DNA from: Oscillospiraceae bacterium
GTDB lineage: Bacteria; Bacillota; Clostridia; Oscillospirales; Acutalibacteraceae
Length of the DNA: 21,016 nucleotides
Assembly: GCA_902774165.1 (NCBI GenBank)
Contig: CACYHJ010000026.1
Coordinates: 1-21,016, forward strand
Direction: 5' to 3'
Below the pieces are notes generated by a model, which saw only the letters and a program-made list of their open reading frames with translations, made no database searches and was not told the DNA's origin. Both the position numbers and the translations under genes were made by a program. Shown one piece after another: positions 1-6,939 of this stretch. Each line of letters opens with the position of its first letter. Position 1 is the stretch's first letter.

Positions 1-176
1 ATGATGAAAGTCGATTTTTCCCGGGTGACGGGCCGTTTCGCGCCCCACGCCTCCCCCAGCGAGGAATAGCTGTCGGTGGCGAAGATGATATTTTTGCCGG
101 TAGCGTAATCCTTCAGCAGCTCCTCCAGCACGTTCACCGCCGGGTACGCGTGCGGGTCAATCGCGATCAATTCCAC
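1..176 (-). CDS. N-terminal fragment of a possible DNA methylase (runs off the left edge)
   Basis: The first 58 codons of a minus-strand gene are present; the rest lies outside the window. A GTG start at 176 has AAAGGAGG upstream, and an in-frame TTG two codons later is an alternative with a closer GGAGG. The visible protein begins VELIAIDPHAYPAVNVLEEL, followed by a segment with GKNIIFATDSY and a G-x-G-A-K stretch. From memory, this resembles the N-terminus of a Firmicutes family annotated as restriction endonuclease subunit M / DNA methylase, in which an ATDSY-type segment precedes the catalytic part. No SAM-binding or NPPY motif is visible because the gene is cut, so the assignment is tentative. 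It sits next to REP cassettes and a REP transposase, which fits an accessory region. Confidence 0.4.
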   Translation of the reverse strand, partial: MELIAIDPHAYPAVNVLEELLKDYATGKNIIFATDSYSSLGEAWGAKRPVTREKSTFI

Positions 177-200
177 CTCCGCCGCCTCCTTTCGTGATGA

Positions 201-214
201 TGTGAGATGTGAGA
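201..214. repeat. Two-unit heptamer repeat TGTGAGA
   Basis: Two exact tandem copies of TGTGAGA lie just upstream of the partial gene at the left edge. The word matches, in phase-shifted form, the GTGAGAT units at 6980-7007, so this may be a small or decayed member of the same heptamer family. Confidence 0.5.
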
Positions 215-222
215 AAAATGCT

Positions 223-248
223 CTTATCTGATGATTTATTATCTCCTC
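223..248. repeat. Partial third copy of the cassette spacer
   Basis: This AT-rich stretch (cttatctgatgatttatt...) closely matches the central spacer of cassette B at 1190-1215 and, less well, that of cassette A. It ends immediately before the first inverted arm of cassette A. This suggests the cassettes derive from a tandem array of spacer plus hairpin units, of which only this remnant remains on the left. Confidence 0.55.
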
Positions 249-249
249 T

Positions 250-495
250 TGTAGGGACCGGCATGACGGTCCGGTTCGACGGGTGAGACCATCCCCTTGC
301 GGGATGGCGAGGCCGTCGAAAATTGCGAACCTGAACGCACTGCGTTTAAATAAACTATTATCTAATGATTTATTATCTTATCAGCATTCCTCACCCATCC
401 CGCGAGGGGATGGGGTTCGGAACGCCGCCGGACCGTCATGCCGGTCCCTACATCACGTCGCCGAACTCATACGGATAATTCCATCCCCTTGCGGG
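250..495. repeat. REP-like hairpin cassette A flanking the transposase
   Basis: A 246-bp unit is repeated almost identically at 1083-1328 with no net indel. Its main part is bounded by a perfect 25-bp inverted repeat: 250-274 (tgtagggaccggcatgacgg...) and 428-452. Inside is a two-level hairpin, TTCGACGG 275-282 with CCGTCGAA 313-320 enclosing CCATCCC 289-295 with GGGATGG 301-307. A CCCATCCC/GGGATGGG hairpin lies further in, and CCATCCC/GGGATGG recurs at 481-499. Nested imperfect palindromes of this kind are typical of REP/BIME elements mobilised by REP-associated tyrosine transposases. Stretches of the cassette can be read as open frames, but I see no coding signal. Confidence 0.85.
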
Positions 496-530
496 ATGGC
501 AAGACTGTCGAAATGTTTTTTTATTTCTGT

Positions 531-1043
531 TTACAACCCTGTATTTTTAGGGATCTTCTTTAACGGATGTGATTTATACTTCCGTTCATCCAGAAATTTA
601 TATGGATTATACTCAATATATTCCCATATATCGGAATATTCTCTGTCATTTCTGATCACATGGTCATAAAATCTTTTTTGCCATACGGTTGCGCCGCCGC
701 CGATTTGCGCGCTTATTCGCGCTTTCAGGCTCCCGATAATATTCTTAATATTCGGCGTGACTTCATCTGTCCCGGGCGCAGGTCCGATCAACGTAATAAT
801 AAGATGGATATGATCCGGCATGATAACGTATTTATCAACCTTTGTCAGAATAAATCGCTGCGGCAATTCCGCAATTTCCCTCTGAACGATTTCACCGGCT
901 TCAGATAATACAAAAGCGTTCAGACCGTTCCAAAATATGTTTTTTCTGTTCACAGTGCAAATCGTGATGAAATATGAAGCAGAATTGGCATAATTAAACC
1001 CAGTCAATCGGATATCTTTTCTTGTCGGGTATTTTTCGCACAT
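531..1043 (-). CDS. REP-associated tyrosine (HUH/Y1) transposase, IS200-like family
   Basis: A 170-residue protein of the Transposase_17 / TnpA-REP type, normally 140-200 residues. It would nick and rejoin single-stranded DNA at REP hairpins. The HUH metal-binding motif is visible as PDHIHLI (H78, H80), followed by an SLKARI helix, WQKRFYDHVIR near 121-131 and YIEYNP near 142-147. The nucleophilic tyrosine is probably Y126 or Y142; I cannot decide which by eye. The start chosen is ATG at 1043, with GGAG six bases upstream, and gives the usual K-x-R-L-x-G-x-x-Y opening. The frame stays open to 1097, but those extra codons come from the flanking cassette. The gene lies exactly between two copies of the hairpin cassette, as expected for a RAYT and its substrates. 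It is AT-richer than its neighbours, which fits recent transfer. It appears intact. Confidence 0.85.
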   Translation of the reverse strand: MCEKYPTRKDIRLTGFNYANSASYFITICTVNRKNIFWNGLNAFVLSEAGEIVQREIAELPQRFILTKVDKYVIMPDHIHLIITLIGPAPGTDEVTPNIKNIIGSLKARISAQIGGGATVWQKRFYDHVIRNDREYSDIWEYIEYNPYKFLDERKYKSHPLKKIPKNTGL

Positions 1044-1082
1044 CTGTTTCTCCGTTATATTCGTAATGTGTACGGTTTTAAT

Positions 1083-1328
1083 TGTAGGGACCGGCATGAC
1101 GGTCCGGTTCGACGGGTGAGGCCATCCCCTTGCGGGATGGCGAGGCCGTCGAAAATTGCGAACCTGAACGCACTGCGTTAAAACAAATTCTTATCTGTTG
1201 ATTTATTTTCTTCTCGGCATTCCTCACCCATCCCGCACGGGGATGGGGTTCGGAACGCCGCCGGACCGTCATGCCGGTCCCTACATCACGTCGCCGAACT
1301 CGTACAAGTAATTCCATCCCCATACGGG
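1083..1328. repeat. REP-like hairpin cassette B flanking the transposase
   Basis: This is the second copy of the cassette at 250-495, in the same orientation. The perfect 25-bp inverted arms are at 1083-1107 and 1261-1285. The hairpin core is preserved, while the AT-rich central spacer (about 1180-1215) has diverged most. Towards the right end the third CCATCCC hairpin has decayed (ccatccccatacggg). The cassette stops about 20 bp short of the tepA stop codon. Better conservation of the hairpin arms than of the spacer suggests the secondary structure is what is maintained or mobilised. Confidence 0.85.
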
Positions 1329-1349
1329 CCCGTGTGAAAACCGAAGCTG

Positions 1350-2084
1350 TCACCTTGCGCCGTCCGCCATTTCCTCCAATTTGTCCATGGCGTCGGCGAC
1401 GGTGCCGGCGGCGTCCGCAAGGCCTTCCCGCACCGCGTCCGCACAGCCGAGGACCGTGCCGGCGTCGGGAAACAGGTTCCCGCCCGCGAGCATCAGCTCC
1501 CGCAGGCGCGGGGCGCCGATGCGGGAATGGGCGGTGATGAAATCCACGATGCGCTCCTGCACCGCGTTGAGATAATCCATGGTCTGGGGCACGCCCAGCA
1601 CAAGGCCGTTCACGCGCACGGGATGCACGGTCATGGTGGCGGAGGGCGCGATCAGCGAATACCGCGCGGCGACCGCCAGCGGGATGCCGATGGAATGGCC
1701 GCCGCCCAGAACCAGCGAGACGGTGGGCTTGCGCATGCCGGCGATCAGCTCCGCCAGCGCGAGGCCCGCCTCCACGTCGCCGCCCACGGTGTTGAGGATC
1801 AGCAGGAGCCCGTCGATCTGGGCGCTCTGCTCCACCGCCACGATCCGCGGGATCATGTGCTCGTATTTGGTGGCTTTGACCGTCTCCGGCAGCGCCGTGT
1901 GGCCCTCGATCTGCCCGATGACGGTCAGGCAGTGAAAATACCTGTCCCCGCTTCTCACCGTGACGGACGCGTCCGCCAACGGGTCCTCCGGCGCGTCCCG
2001 TTCCGCCGCGGTTCCGTCCCCCTCCGGCAGGGGTTCCGCCGGCGCAGGGACCGTAAAATCAGAAGTAAAATGATATCCGCGCAT
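1350..2084 (-). CDS. tepA: TepA-like Clp-fold serine protease
   Basis: A 244-residue protein of the ClpP/crotonase superfamily that matches Bacillus TepA (YmfB), a ClpP-like protein described as translocation-enhancing; its exact substrates are not settled. Residues 1-45 form a variable acidic, Pro/Ala-rich leader. The ClpP-like core runs from about 52 (TVIGQIEGH) to 225. The nucleophile is probably S131 in GGGHSIG, the histidine H154 in MTVHPVR, and the acid plausibly D207. The stretch KYEHMIP and the segments LNTVGGDVEAGLA and SATMTVHPVR are family hallmarks. The ATG at 2084 has purine-rich GGCGGA close by and AGAGGAAAG a little further upstream. In many Clostridia this gene precedes ftsK; here REP cassettes and a transposase follow instead. 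No signal peptide is evident. Confidence 0.85.
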   Translation of the reverse strand: MRGYHFTSDFTVPAPAEPLPEGDGTAAERDAPEDPLADASVTVRSGDRYFHCLTVIGQIEGHTALPETVKATKYEHMIPRIVAVEQSAQIDGLLLILNTVGGDVEAGLALAELIAGMRKPTVSLVLGGGHSIGIPLAVAARYSLIAPSATMTVHPVRVNGLVLGVPQTMDYLNAVQERIVDFITAHSRIGAPRLRELMLAGGNLFPDAGTVLGCADAVREGLADAAGTVADAMDKLEEMADGAR

Positions 2085-2140
2085 TCCGCCGCCCGCTTTC
2101 CTCTGAATTGCTGCGCTTAGTGTTCCCGGCGCAGGGCGGA

Positions 2141-2146
2141 ATTATA
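2141..2146 (-). promoter_or_regulatory. Candidate -10 box for tepA
   Basis: A perfect TATAAT is read on the minus strand about 60 bases upstream of the tepA start. No convincing -35 box sits 16-18 bases away (the nearest hexamers are TGTGCA-like), so this is only a partial promoter call. The surrounding 2160-2215 is very AT-rich with small TATA palindromes and no gene. Confidence 0.35.
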
Positions 2147-2246
2147 CCGCGGAAGGCAATAATGCACATAATAATATATTATAAAGTATATATTATATTT
2201 ACGATAATTTCAAGACCGCGAAAGAAAAAATTTGTTACTATGGATA

Positions 2247-2276
2247 TTGACAAAGAAACGCGCGGGGGAATATAAT
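2247..2276 (+). promoter_or_regulatory. Sigma-A-type promoter of the aconitase operon
   Basis: A perfect TTGACA (2247-2252) and a perfect TATAAT (2271-2276) are separated by 18 bases. The expected start of transcription is near 2283, about 30 bases before the aconitase ATG. The promoter lies inside the upstream open extension of that frame, which supports the downstream start. Confidence 0.8.
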
Positions 2277-2315
2277 CTATTATGTATAACTTTACTTTAT
2301 AAAGAGGTATCATTT

Positions 2316-4247
2316 ATGGGACTTACGATTGCGCAGAAAATCATCAGGGCGCATCTGCTGGAGGGCGATATGACGCCGGGGACCGAGATCGGCCTTCGCA
2401 TCGACCAGACCCTGACGCAGGACGCGACCGGCACCATGGCGTATTTACAGTTTGAGGCGATGGGCCTTGAGCGGGTAAAGACGGAGCTTTCCGTCGCTTA
2501 TATCGACCACAACACCCTGCAGAGCGGCTTTGAGAACGCCGACGACCACCGGTTTATCCAGACCTGCGCGAGAAAGCGCGGCGTGCGCTTCTCCCGCCCC
2601 GGCAACGGCATCTGCCATCAGGTGCATCTGGAGCGGTTCTCCGTACCCGGCAAGACGCTGATCGGCTCCGACAGCCACACCCCCACCTGCGGCGGCATGG
2701 GCATGCTGGCCATGGGCGCGGGCGGTCTGGACGTGGCGGTCGCCATGGGCGGCGGCACCTACTATATCCCCATGCCGAAGATGGTGCGCATCAATCTGAC
2801 CGGAAAGCTGCAGCCCTGGGTCGCGGCGAAGGACATTATCCTTGAGGTGCTGCGCATCATGACCGTCAAGGGCGGCGTGGGCAAGATCGTGGAATATGCC
2901 GGCGAGGGCGTGAAAAGCCTCTCGGTGCCCGAGCGCGCCACCATCACCAACATGGGCGCGGAGCTGGGCGCCACGACCTCGATTTTCCCCTCGGACGAAA
3001 CCACGCGGGAATTCCTGAAAGCGCAGGGCAGAGAAAAGGACTGGACGCCCCTTGCCTCCGACCCGGACGCGGTCTACGACGAGGAATATACCGTCGACCT
3101 TGACGCGCTGGAGCCCATGATCGCCCAGCCCCATATGCCGGACCTTGTGGTGAAAGTCCGCGATATCGCGGGTCTGAAGATCAACCAGTGCTGCATCGGC
3201 TCCTGCACCAACTCCTCGCTGATGGATATGATCAAGGTGGGCGAGATCCTCAAGGGCAAGACCGTCCATCCGGACGTGAGCCTCGCCATCGCCCCCGGCT
3301 CCAAGCAGGTGCTGAACATGATCGCCGCCAACGGCGAGCTTTCCAATATGATCGACGCGGGCGCGCGGATCCTTGAATCCGCCTGCGGCCCCTGCATCGG
3401 CATGGGCCAGTCCCCCGGATCGGCGGGGATCTCCCTGCGCACCTTCAACCGCAACTTCAAGGGCCGCTCCGGCACCGCGGACGCGGGCGTCTATCTTGTG
3501 AGCCCCGAAACCGCGGCGGCCTCCGCCCTCACCGGCGTGCTGACCGACCCGCGCGATCTGGGCGAAGCGCCGAAGGTCGTCATGCCGGCGTCGTTCACCG
3601 TCAATGACAACATGGTGGAGATGCCCTATTCCCCCGAAGAGGCGAAAAACCACGAAGTGGAATACGGCCCCAACATCAAGGAAGTACCCAAGGGACACGC
3701 GCTGGAAACGACGATCGACAAAAAGGTCGTGCTGAAGGTGGGCGACAACATCACCACCGACCACATCATGCCCGCCGGCGCGAAGATCCTGCCCTTCCGC
3801 TCCAACGTGCCGTATCTCTCGAAATTCTGCTTCACCGTCTGCGACGAGCAGTTCCCCGAGCGCTGCCGGCAGATGGAGGGCGGTTTCATCGTGGGCGGCC
3901 AGAACTACGGCCAGGGCTCCTCGCGGGAGCACGCCGCGCTGGTGCCGCTGTATCTGGGCGTGCGCGCGGTGCTGGTCAAATCCTTCTCCCGCATGCACAA
4001 GGCGAACCTGATCAACTCCGGCATCCTGCCGCTGGAATTCATCAACCCCGACGATTACGACACCATTGACGAGCAGGACGAGCTGGTGCTGGAGGACATC
4101 CGCGCCGCCGTTGACGGCAGCGATACCGCCGTGGTAAAGAACGTGACGAAGGGTCTCGCATACACCGTCAGCACCGCGTTTTCCGACCGGCAGAGAAAAA
4201 TTCTCGCCGCGGGCGGATGCCTGAATTACATTGCGCAGCAGAAATAA
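2316..4247 (+). CDS. acn: Aconitate hydratase
   Basis: A 643-residue [4Fe-4S] hydro-lyase that interconverts citrate and isocitrate via cis-aconitate in the cytoplasm. The catalytic part spans about 1-430, with GSDSHTPTCGG at 118-127. The cluster ligands are C297 in CIGSCTNSS and C357 and C360 in SACGPCIG. The swivel domain follows a linker: DNITTDHIMPAG near 477-488, then GGQNYGQGSSREHAAL at 527-542, with the substrate-binding arginine in SSRE. The length matches the shorter single-polypeptide bacterial type (about 640 residues) rather than the ~900-residue AcnA, and all motifs look intact. The ATG at 2316 has AAAGAGG eight bases upstream; an open extension to 2232 overlaps the promoter and is not used. 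The isocitrate dehydrogenase gene follows after 26 bases, so the pair should be cotranscribed. Confidence 0.95.
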   Translation: MGLTIAQKIIRAHLLEGDMTPGTEIGLRIDQTLTQDATGTMAYLQFEAMGLERVKTELSVAYIDHNTLQSGFENADDHRFIQTCARKRGVRFSRPGNGICHQVHLERFSVPGKTLIGSDSHTPTCGGMGMLAMGAGGLDVAVAMGGGTYYIPMPKMVRINLTGKLQPWVAAKDIILEVLRIMTVKGGVGKIVEYAGEGVKSLSVPERATITNMGAELGATTSIFPSDETTREFLKAQGREKDWTPLASDPDAVYDEEYTVDLDALEPMIAQPHMPDLVVKVRDIAGLKINQCCIGSCTNSSLMDMIKVGEILKGKTVHPDVSLAIAPGSKQVLNMIAANGELSNMIDAGARILESACGPCIGMGQSPGSAGISLRTFNRNFKGRSGTADAGVYLVSPETAAASALTGVLTDPRDLGEAPKVVMPASFTVNDNMVEMPYSPEEAKNHEVEYGPNIKEVPKGHALETTIDKKVVLKVGDNITTDHIMPAGAKILPFRSNVPYLSKFCFTVCDEQFPERCRQMEGGFIVGGQNYGQGSSREHAALVPLYLGVRAVLVKSFSRMHKANLINSGILPLEFINPDDYDTIDEQDELVLEDIRAAVDGSDTAVVKNVTKGLAYTVSTAFSDRQRKILAAGGCLNYIAQQK

Positions 4248-4273
4248 ATCGAAAAAGAAAGGGAAGAATACCA

Positions 4274-5449
4274 ATGAGCTACGATATTGAAAAGGCGGTC
4301 GCCGCGTTCCGCGCGCTGGCGGAGGAACAGCAGGCCCGCGCCGAGGCGATCAAGCTGCAGGGCGCGGCAAAGGACTACACAAAGCTTGACAAAATCGTCA
4401 TCGGCGTGTGCGGCGGCGACGGCATCGGCCCCGTTATCACGAAAGAATCCGCCAACGTGCTGAAATACATCCTGAAGGACGACGTGGACAGCGGAAGGAT
4501 CGTGTTCAAGGACATCGAAGGGCTGACCATCGAGAACCGCGTGGCGCAGATGAAAGCGATCCCGGACGACGTGCTGGAGGAGCTCAAGAGCTGCGACGTG
4601 ATCCTCAAGGGCCCCACCACCACCCCGCAGGCGGGCGACGGCAGACCCAACATCGAGAGCGCCAACGTGGCCATGCGCAAGGCGCTGGACCTGTTCGCCA
4701 ACGTGCGCCCGGTCAAGATCCCCGAGCAGGGCATCGACTGGACCTTCTTCCGCGAGAACACCGAGGGCGCTTACGCCGTCGGCTCCAAGGGCGTGAACGT
4801 GAGCGACGATTTGGCGATGGATTTCGTCGTCACCACCACCGAGGGCACCGAGCGCATCGCGCGGCTTGCCTATGAATTCGCCCGCAACAACAAGAAGGAC
4901 CGGGTCTCCATCATCAACAAGGCCAACGTCATCAAGACCACCGACGGCAAATTCCTGAGCCTGTGCAAAAAGGTGGGCGAGGAATACCCGGAGATCACCA
5001 CCGACGAGTGGTATATCGACATCACCACCGCGAAGCTGATCGACGAGAAGCGCCGCCGCGACTTCAAGGTCTTCATCCTGCCGAACCTCTACGGCGACAT
5101 CATCACCGACGAGGCGGCGGAGATGCAGGGCGGCGTGGGCACCGCCGGCAGCGCCAATATCGGCAAGAAATACGCCATGTTCGAGGCGATCCACGGCTCC
5201 GCTCCCCGCATGGTGCAGGAGGGCCGCGACAAGTACGCCGACCCCTGCTCGATGCTGCGCGCCGCGGCGATGCTGCTGTCCCACATCGGCAAATACGAGG
5301 AGTCCGTCCGGCTGGAGAAAGCGCTGGACTACTGCATGTTCGAGGACAAAAAGATGAAGATCACCGGCCGGGAGGACGGCTGCACCTGCGCCGACTTCGC
5401 CGCCTACGTGATGGAAACCCTGACTACGAAATTCGGAGCTGAGAATTAA
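4274..5449 (+). CDS. icd: Isocitrate dehydrogenase, isocitrate/isopropylmalate dehydrogenase family
   Basis: A 391-residue decarboxylating dehydrogenase that converts isocitrate to 2-oxoglutarate. Residues 1-35 form a helical lead (EKAVAAFRALAEEQQARAEA). The nucleotide-binding loop GDGIGP is at 48-53. NIESANVAMR at 126-135 and LFANVRP at 140-146 supply substrate arginines, RENTEG is at 160-165, the catalytic lysine is K217 in INKANV, and NLYGDIITDE at 271-280 carries the metal aspartates. The cofactor loop reads IHGSAPRM followed by VQEGRDKYADP, so the NADP-type lysine-tyrosine pair is replaced; NAD use is likely but not proven. The ATG at 4274 has a purine-rich AGAAAGGGA upstream. Together with aconitase this is the citrate to 2-oxoglutarate arm, probably for glutamate supply. 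The last codons contain AATTCGG, one of the heptamer words found elsewhere, possibly by chance. Confidence 0.93.
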   Translation: MSYDIEKAVAAFRALAEEQQARAEAIKLQGAAKDYTKLDKIVIGVCGGDGIGPVITKESANVLKYILKDDVDSGRIVFKDIEGLTIENRVAQMKAIPDDVLEELKSCDVILKGPTTTPQAGDGRPNIESANVAMRKALDLFANVRPVKIPEQGIDWTFFRENTEGAYAVGSKGVNVSDDLAMDFVVTTTEGTERIARLAYEFARNNKKDRVSIINKANVIKTTDGKFLSLCKKVGEEYPEITTDEWYIDITTAKLIDEKRRRDFKVFILPNLYGDIITDEAAEMQGGVGTAGSANIGKKYAMFEAIHGSAPRMVQEGRDKYADPCSMLRAAAMLLSHIGKYEESVRLEKALDYCMFEDKKMKITGREDGCTCADFAAYVMETLTTKFGAEN

Positions 5450-6121
5450 ATGCAGCATATTCTGAAAATACAGATCTCTGATATCGTCAGGTTCTCCAAG
5501 GGGATCCTGTTCGTCCGGGAGGAGAAGCTGCCGGACGACGATATCAAGGTGTCGTTCTACGCCTTCGACGCGACGGAGAACAAGATCTCCCCCATCACGA
5601 AAAGCGTCTATCTGCTGAACAAATTCGGCCCGGCGTTCAAGGAAATCGCGCCGCAGCTGGGGGATTACGTCTCCTGCGACGCGGGCAGGCTCCCCGACGG
5701 CTGCACGGCGGTGATCTACAACACCGGCGAGATGGGCCTGTTCGGCGCGGACGGCGCCCTGATCCGCACCGGCGACCTGTTCTATCACGAGAGTCCCGCC
5801 CGGGACATTGCCGTGGAGAACAAGCATTTCTGGTCCGCGGTGCCCGAGCAGCGCGCCCTGATCCGCTATTCCGTCAGCGCGAACAAGGTGGTCATGCGCG
5901 TGGGCGGCGGCGTCTCCGACACCTTCCTCAAGCCCGTCTCCGTCACCGAATTTGACGGCAAGCTCTACGTCTGCGACCGGGAGCGGTTCTGCATCAAGAC
6001 CGTGTCGCTGACGGACTACGCCGTCGAGACCTACCGGCAGTTTGAAGAGCCGGTGCACAAGTACCTGCGCGTGGACGGCTGCGAGTTCGTGCTGCTCAAT
6101 TCCGGCGTTTATACGCTGTAA
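5450..6121 (+). CDS. Uncharacterised protein with propeller-like repeats
   Basis: A 223-residue soluble protein that I do not recognise. The ATG directly follows the isocitrate dehydrogenase stop with no gap, and the likely ribosome binding site (GGAG) lies within the end of that gene, so translation is probably coupled. The sequence is rich in short strands and turns. The part from about 150 on (KPVSVTEFDGKLYVCDRERF, then C-I-K-T-V-S-L-T-D-Y) has the look of an NHL or six-bladed propeller blade, and AVIYNTGEMGLFGADG near 85-100 may be another. No signal peptide, membrane segment or catalytic motif is visible. Its place after two TCA enzymes suggests a link to that pathway, but no function should be assigned. 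Codon use matches the two upstream genes. Confidence 0.75.
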   Translation: MQHILKIQISDIVRFSKGILFVREEKLPDDDIKVSFYAFDATENKISPITKSVYLLNKFGPAFKEIAPQLGDYVSCDAGRLPDGCTAVIYNTGEMGLFGADGALIRTGDLFYHESPARDIAVENKHFWSAVPEQRALIRYSVSANKVVMRVGGGVSDTFLKPVSVTEFDGKLYVCDRERFCIKTVSLTDYAVETYRQFEEPVHKYLRVDGCEFVLLNSGVYTL

Positions 6122-6126
6122 ATACT

Positions 6127-6157
6127 GATTTGTCGAGGTCTTCGACCTCGACAAATC
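6127..6157. terminator. Perfect 14-bp hairpin after the aconitase operon
   Basis: GATTTGTCGAGGTC (6127-6140) pairs perfectly with 6144-6157 around a TTC loop, five bases after the last stop codon of the operon. There is no T-run after it, so it is not a classical intrinsic terminator. It could protect the mRNA 3' end or be a stray REP element. It abuts the heptamer array that starts at 6159. Confidence 0.5.
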
Positions 6158-6158
6158 A

Positions 6159-6361
6159 AATGAATAATGAATAATGAAAAATGAATAATTTCGGAAAAGC
6201 GCTGGCGCGCCTTTTTATTGTAGATGTCAGAATTATTGAATGCCAGATAATAAAATTGACACTATTAATATAATCATTTCATCTTGCATGGATTTGACAT
6301 TATATATAATGGGGTAAGGGGCGGAGCCCCTTCATCAATTATTCATTATTCATTATTCATT
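6159..6361. repeat. Element with inverted 4-unit heptamer ends (AATGAAT / ATTCATT)
   Basis: The left arm 6159-6186 is four heptamers: AATGAAT, AATGAAT, AATGAAA, AATGAAT. The right arm 6334-6361 is ATCAATT followed by three ATTCATT, the reverse complement of the left words. Both arms are exactly 28 nt. The core of about 147 bp is AT-rich and contains a 7-bp hairpin AAGGGGC/GCCCCTT (6316-6332) with a GGA loop, but no gene. The size and terminal symmetry are MITE-like, while the ends are simple heptamer arrays rather than transposon ends. The right arm runs into the beginning of the ORF at 6360. Confidence 0.7.
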
Positions 6362-6770
6362 GCAAATACTCGTCGCTGATGAAAAGCTGATCGGGTTTGC
6401 CGCAGACAACAAAGGCAAAATCCTCCTGATCGACGGGGAACGGGTGATCGATACGACCAGCTCGACCCGCAGACACGGCAGCGGAGAACGCTGGGAACTG
6501 CTGACGGACGAAGAACCCGCGCTCGGTCAGATGATTTATTTTATCATTTTCTCGAAAAAAAGACGTTTCACGATTGATGACTTCCCGGAGGGACTTGCGG
6601 CGTCGATCGAGCAAACAACAGAGATCGAGGATTATAACGGAGACTTTGACGACAGAACGCGCATTTGGCTGAAGTTAACGGACGCCGCAATGGCGGACAG
6701 AGAAAATTCGATCAAAAAGATCTGCGCGTCTGATGATATCTCAAGAGCGTTCATTGTAAAAAGGATCTGA
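6360..6770 (+). CDS. Orphan ORF of unknown function, probably missing its original 5' end
   Basis: An open frame of about 136 codons that I do not recognise. The only standard start codon near its beginning is a TTG at 6360 lying inside the last heptamer of the repeat array, with no ribosome binding site. Upstream the frame is open only back to a stop at 6315, with no ATG, GTG or TTG in that stretch. A GTG at codon 29 is a weak alternative. The protein reads like the interior of a folded domain: KLIGFAADNKGKILLIDGE, a Ser/Thr-Arg-Arg-His-Gly-Ser-Gly segment near 35-42, ALGQMIYFIIFSKKRRF near 54-70, and an acidic helical C-terminus. Codon use is more AT-rich than in neighbouring genes. A convincing terminator follows at 6800, so a real transcription unit once ended here. 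It may be a decayed gene whose head was replaced by the repeat element. Confidence 0.45.
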   Translation: MQILVADEKLIGFAADNKGKILLIDGERVIDTTSSTRRHGSGERWELLTDEEPALGQMIYFIIFSKKRRFTIDDFPEGLAASIEQTTEIEDYNGDFDDRTRIWLKLTDAAMADRENSIKKICASDDISRAFIVKRI

Positions 6771-6799
6771 GTTCCGTCTTCTGCGGACGGATGAAATCT

Positions 6800-6823
6800 G
6801 CGCCCCTTTGCGGGCGCTTTTTT
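6800..6823 (+). terminator. Rho-independent terminator after the orphan ORF
   Basis: GCGCCC (6800-6805) pairs with GGGCGC (6812-6817) across a six-base loop, followed directly by six T residues. It lies 30 bases after the stop codon at 6770. Confidence 0.85.
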
Positions 6824-6838
6824 CTTTGCGCCCAATCT

Positions 6839-6887
6839 TTATTCGATAGATCTTATTCGATAGATCTTATTCTATCATTCTTATTTG
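6839..6887. repeat. Seven-unit heptamer array, 14-nt period (TTATTCG-ATAGATC)
   Basis: Units in order: TTATTCG, ATAGATC, TTATTCG, ATAGATC, TTATTCT, ATCATTC, TTATTTG. The first four form two exact copies of a 14-mer and the remainder are degenerate, but the 7-nt phase is kept throughout. No coding function is seen. Confidence 0.65.
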
Positions 6888-6888
6888 C

Positions 6889-6928
6889 GGGAATATTTTT
6901 CCCGCGCGGAGGGAATATTTTTCCCGCG
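6889..6928. repeat. Duplicated palindrome GGGAATATTTTTCCCGCG
   Basis: Two identical 18-bp copies (6889-6906 and 6911-6928) each fold on GGGAA/TTCCC, extended to GCGGGAA/TTCCCGC in the first. The T-rich loop and GC-rich base do not look like a terminator. The function is unknown; two adjacent hairpins could act as an mRNA 3' structure or a protein site. Confidence 0.55.
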
Positions 6929-6939
6929 GCATGGGAAGA

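Noticed and set aside
283..669. A 128-codon frame across cassette A and into the transposase gene.
   Set aside because: It reads hairpin repeats and the antisense of the transposase end; composition is not protein-like.
2232..2315. An N-terminal extension of aconitase from a TTG at 2232.
   Set aside because: It overlaps a perfect promoter and lacks a ribosome binding site, while the ATG at 2316 has one and starts with the usual family residues.
2445..4274. A 609-codon open frame antisense to aconitase, and a similar 642-codon frame at 4226-6154.
   Set aside because: The composition is dominated by His, Ala, Gly, Val and Arg with no motifs, as expected for the reverse frame of GC-rich genes, while the sense strand has complete conserved enzymes.
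6256..6310. TTGACA at 6256-6261 and 6294-6299 near TATAAT at 6269-6274 and 6305-6310 as promoters.
   Set aside because: The spacings are 7 and 5 bases, far too short, and no other pairing gives 16-18 bases with good boxes.
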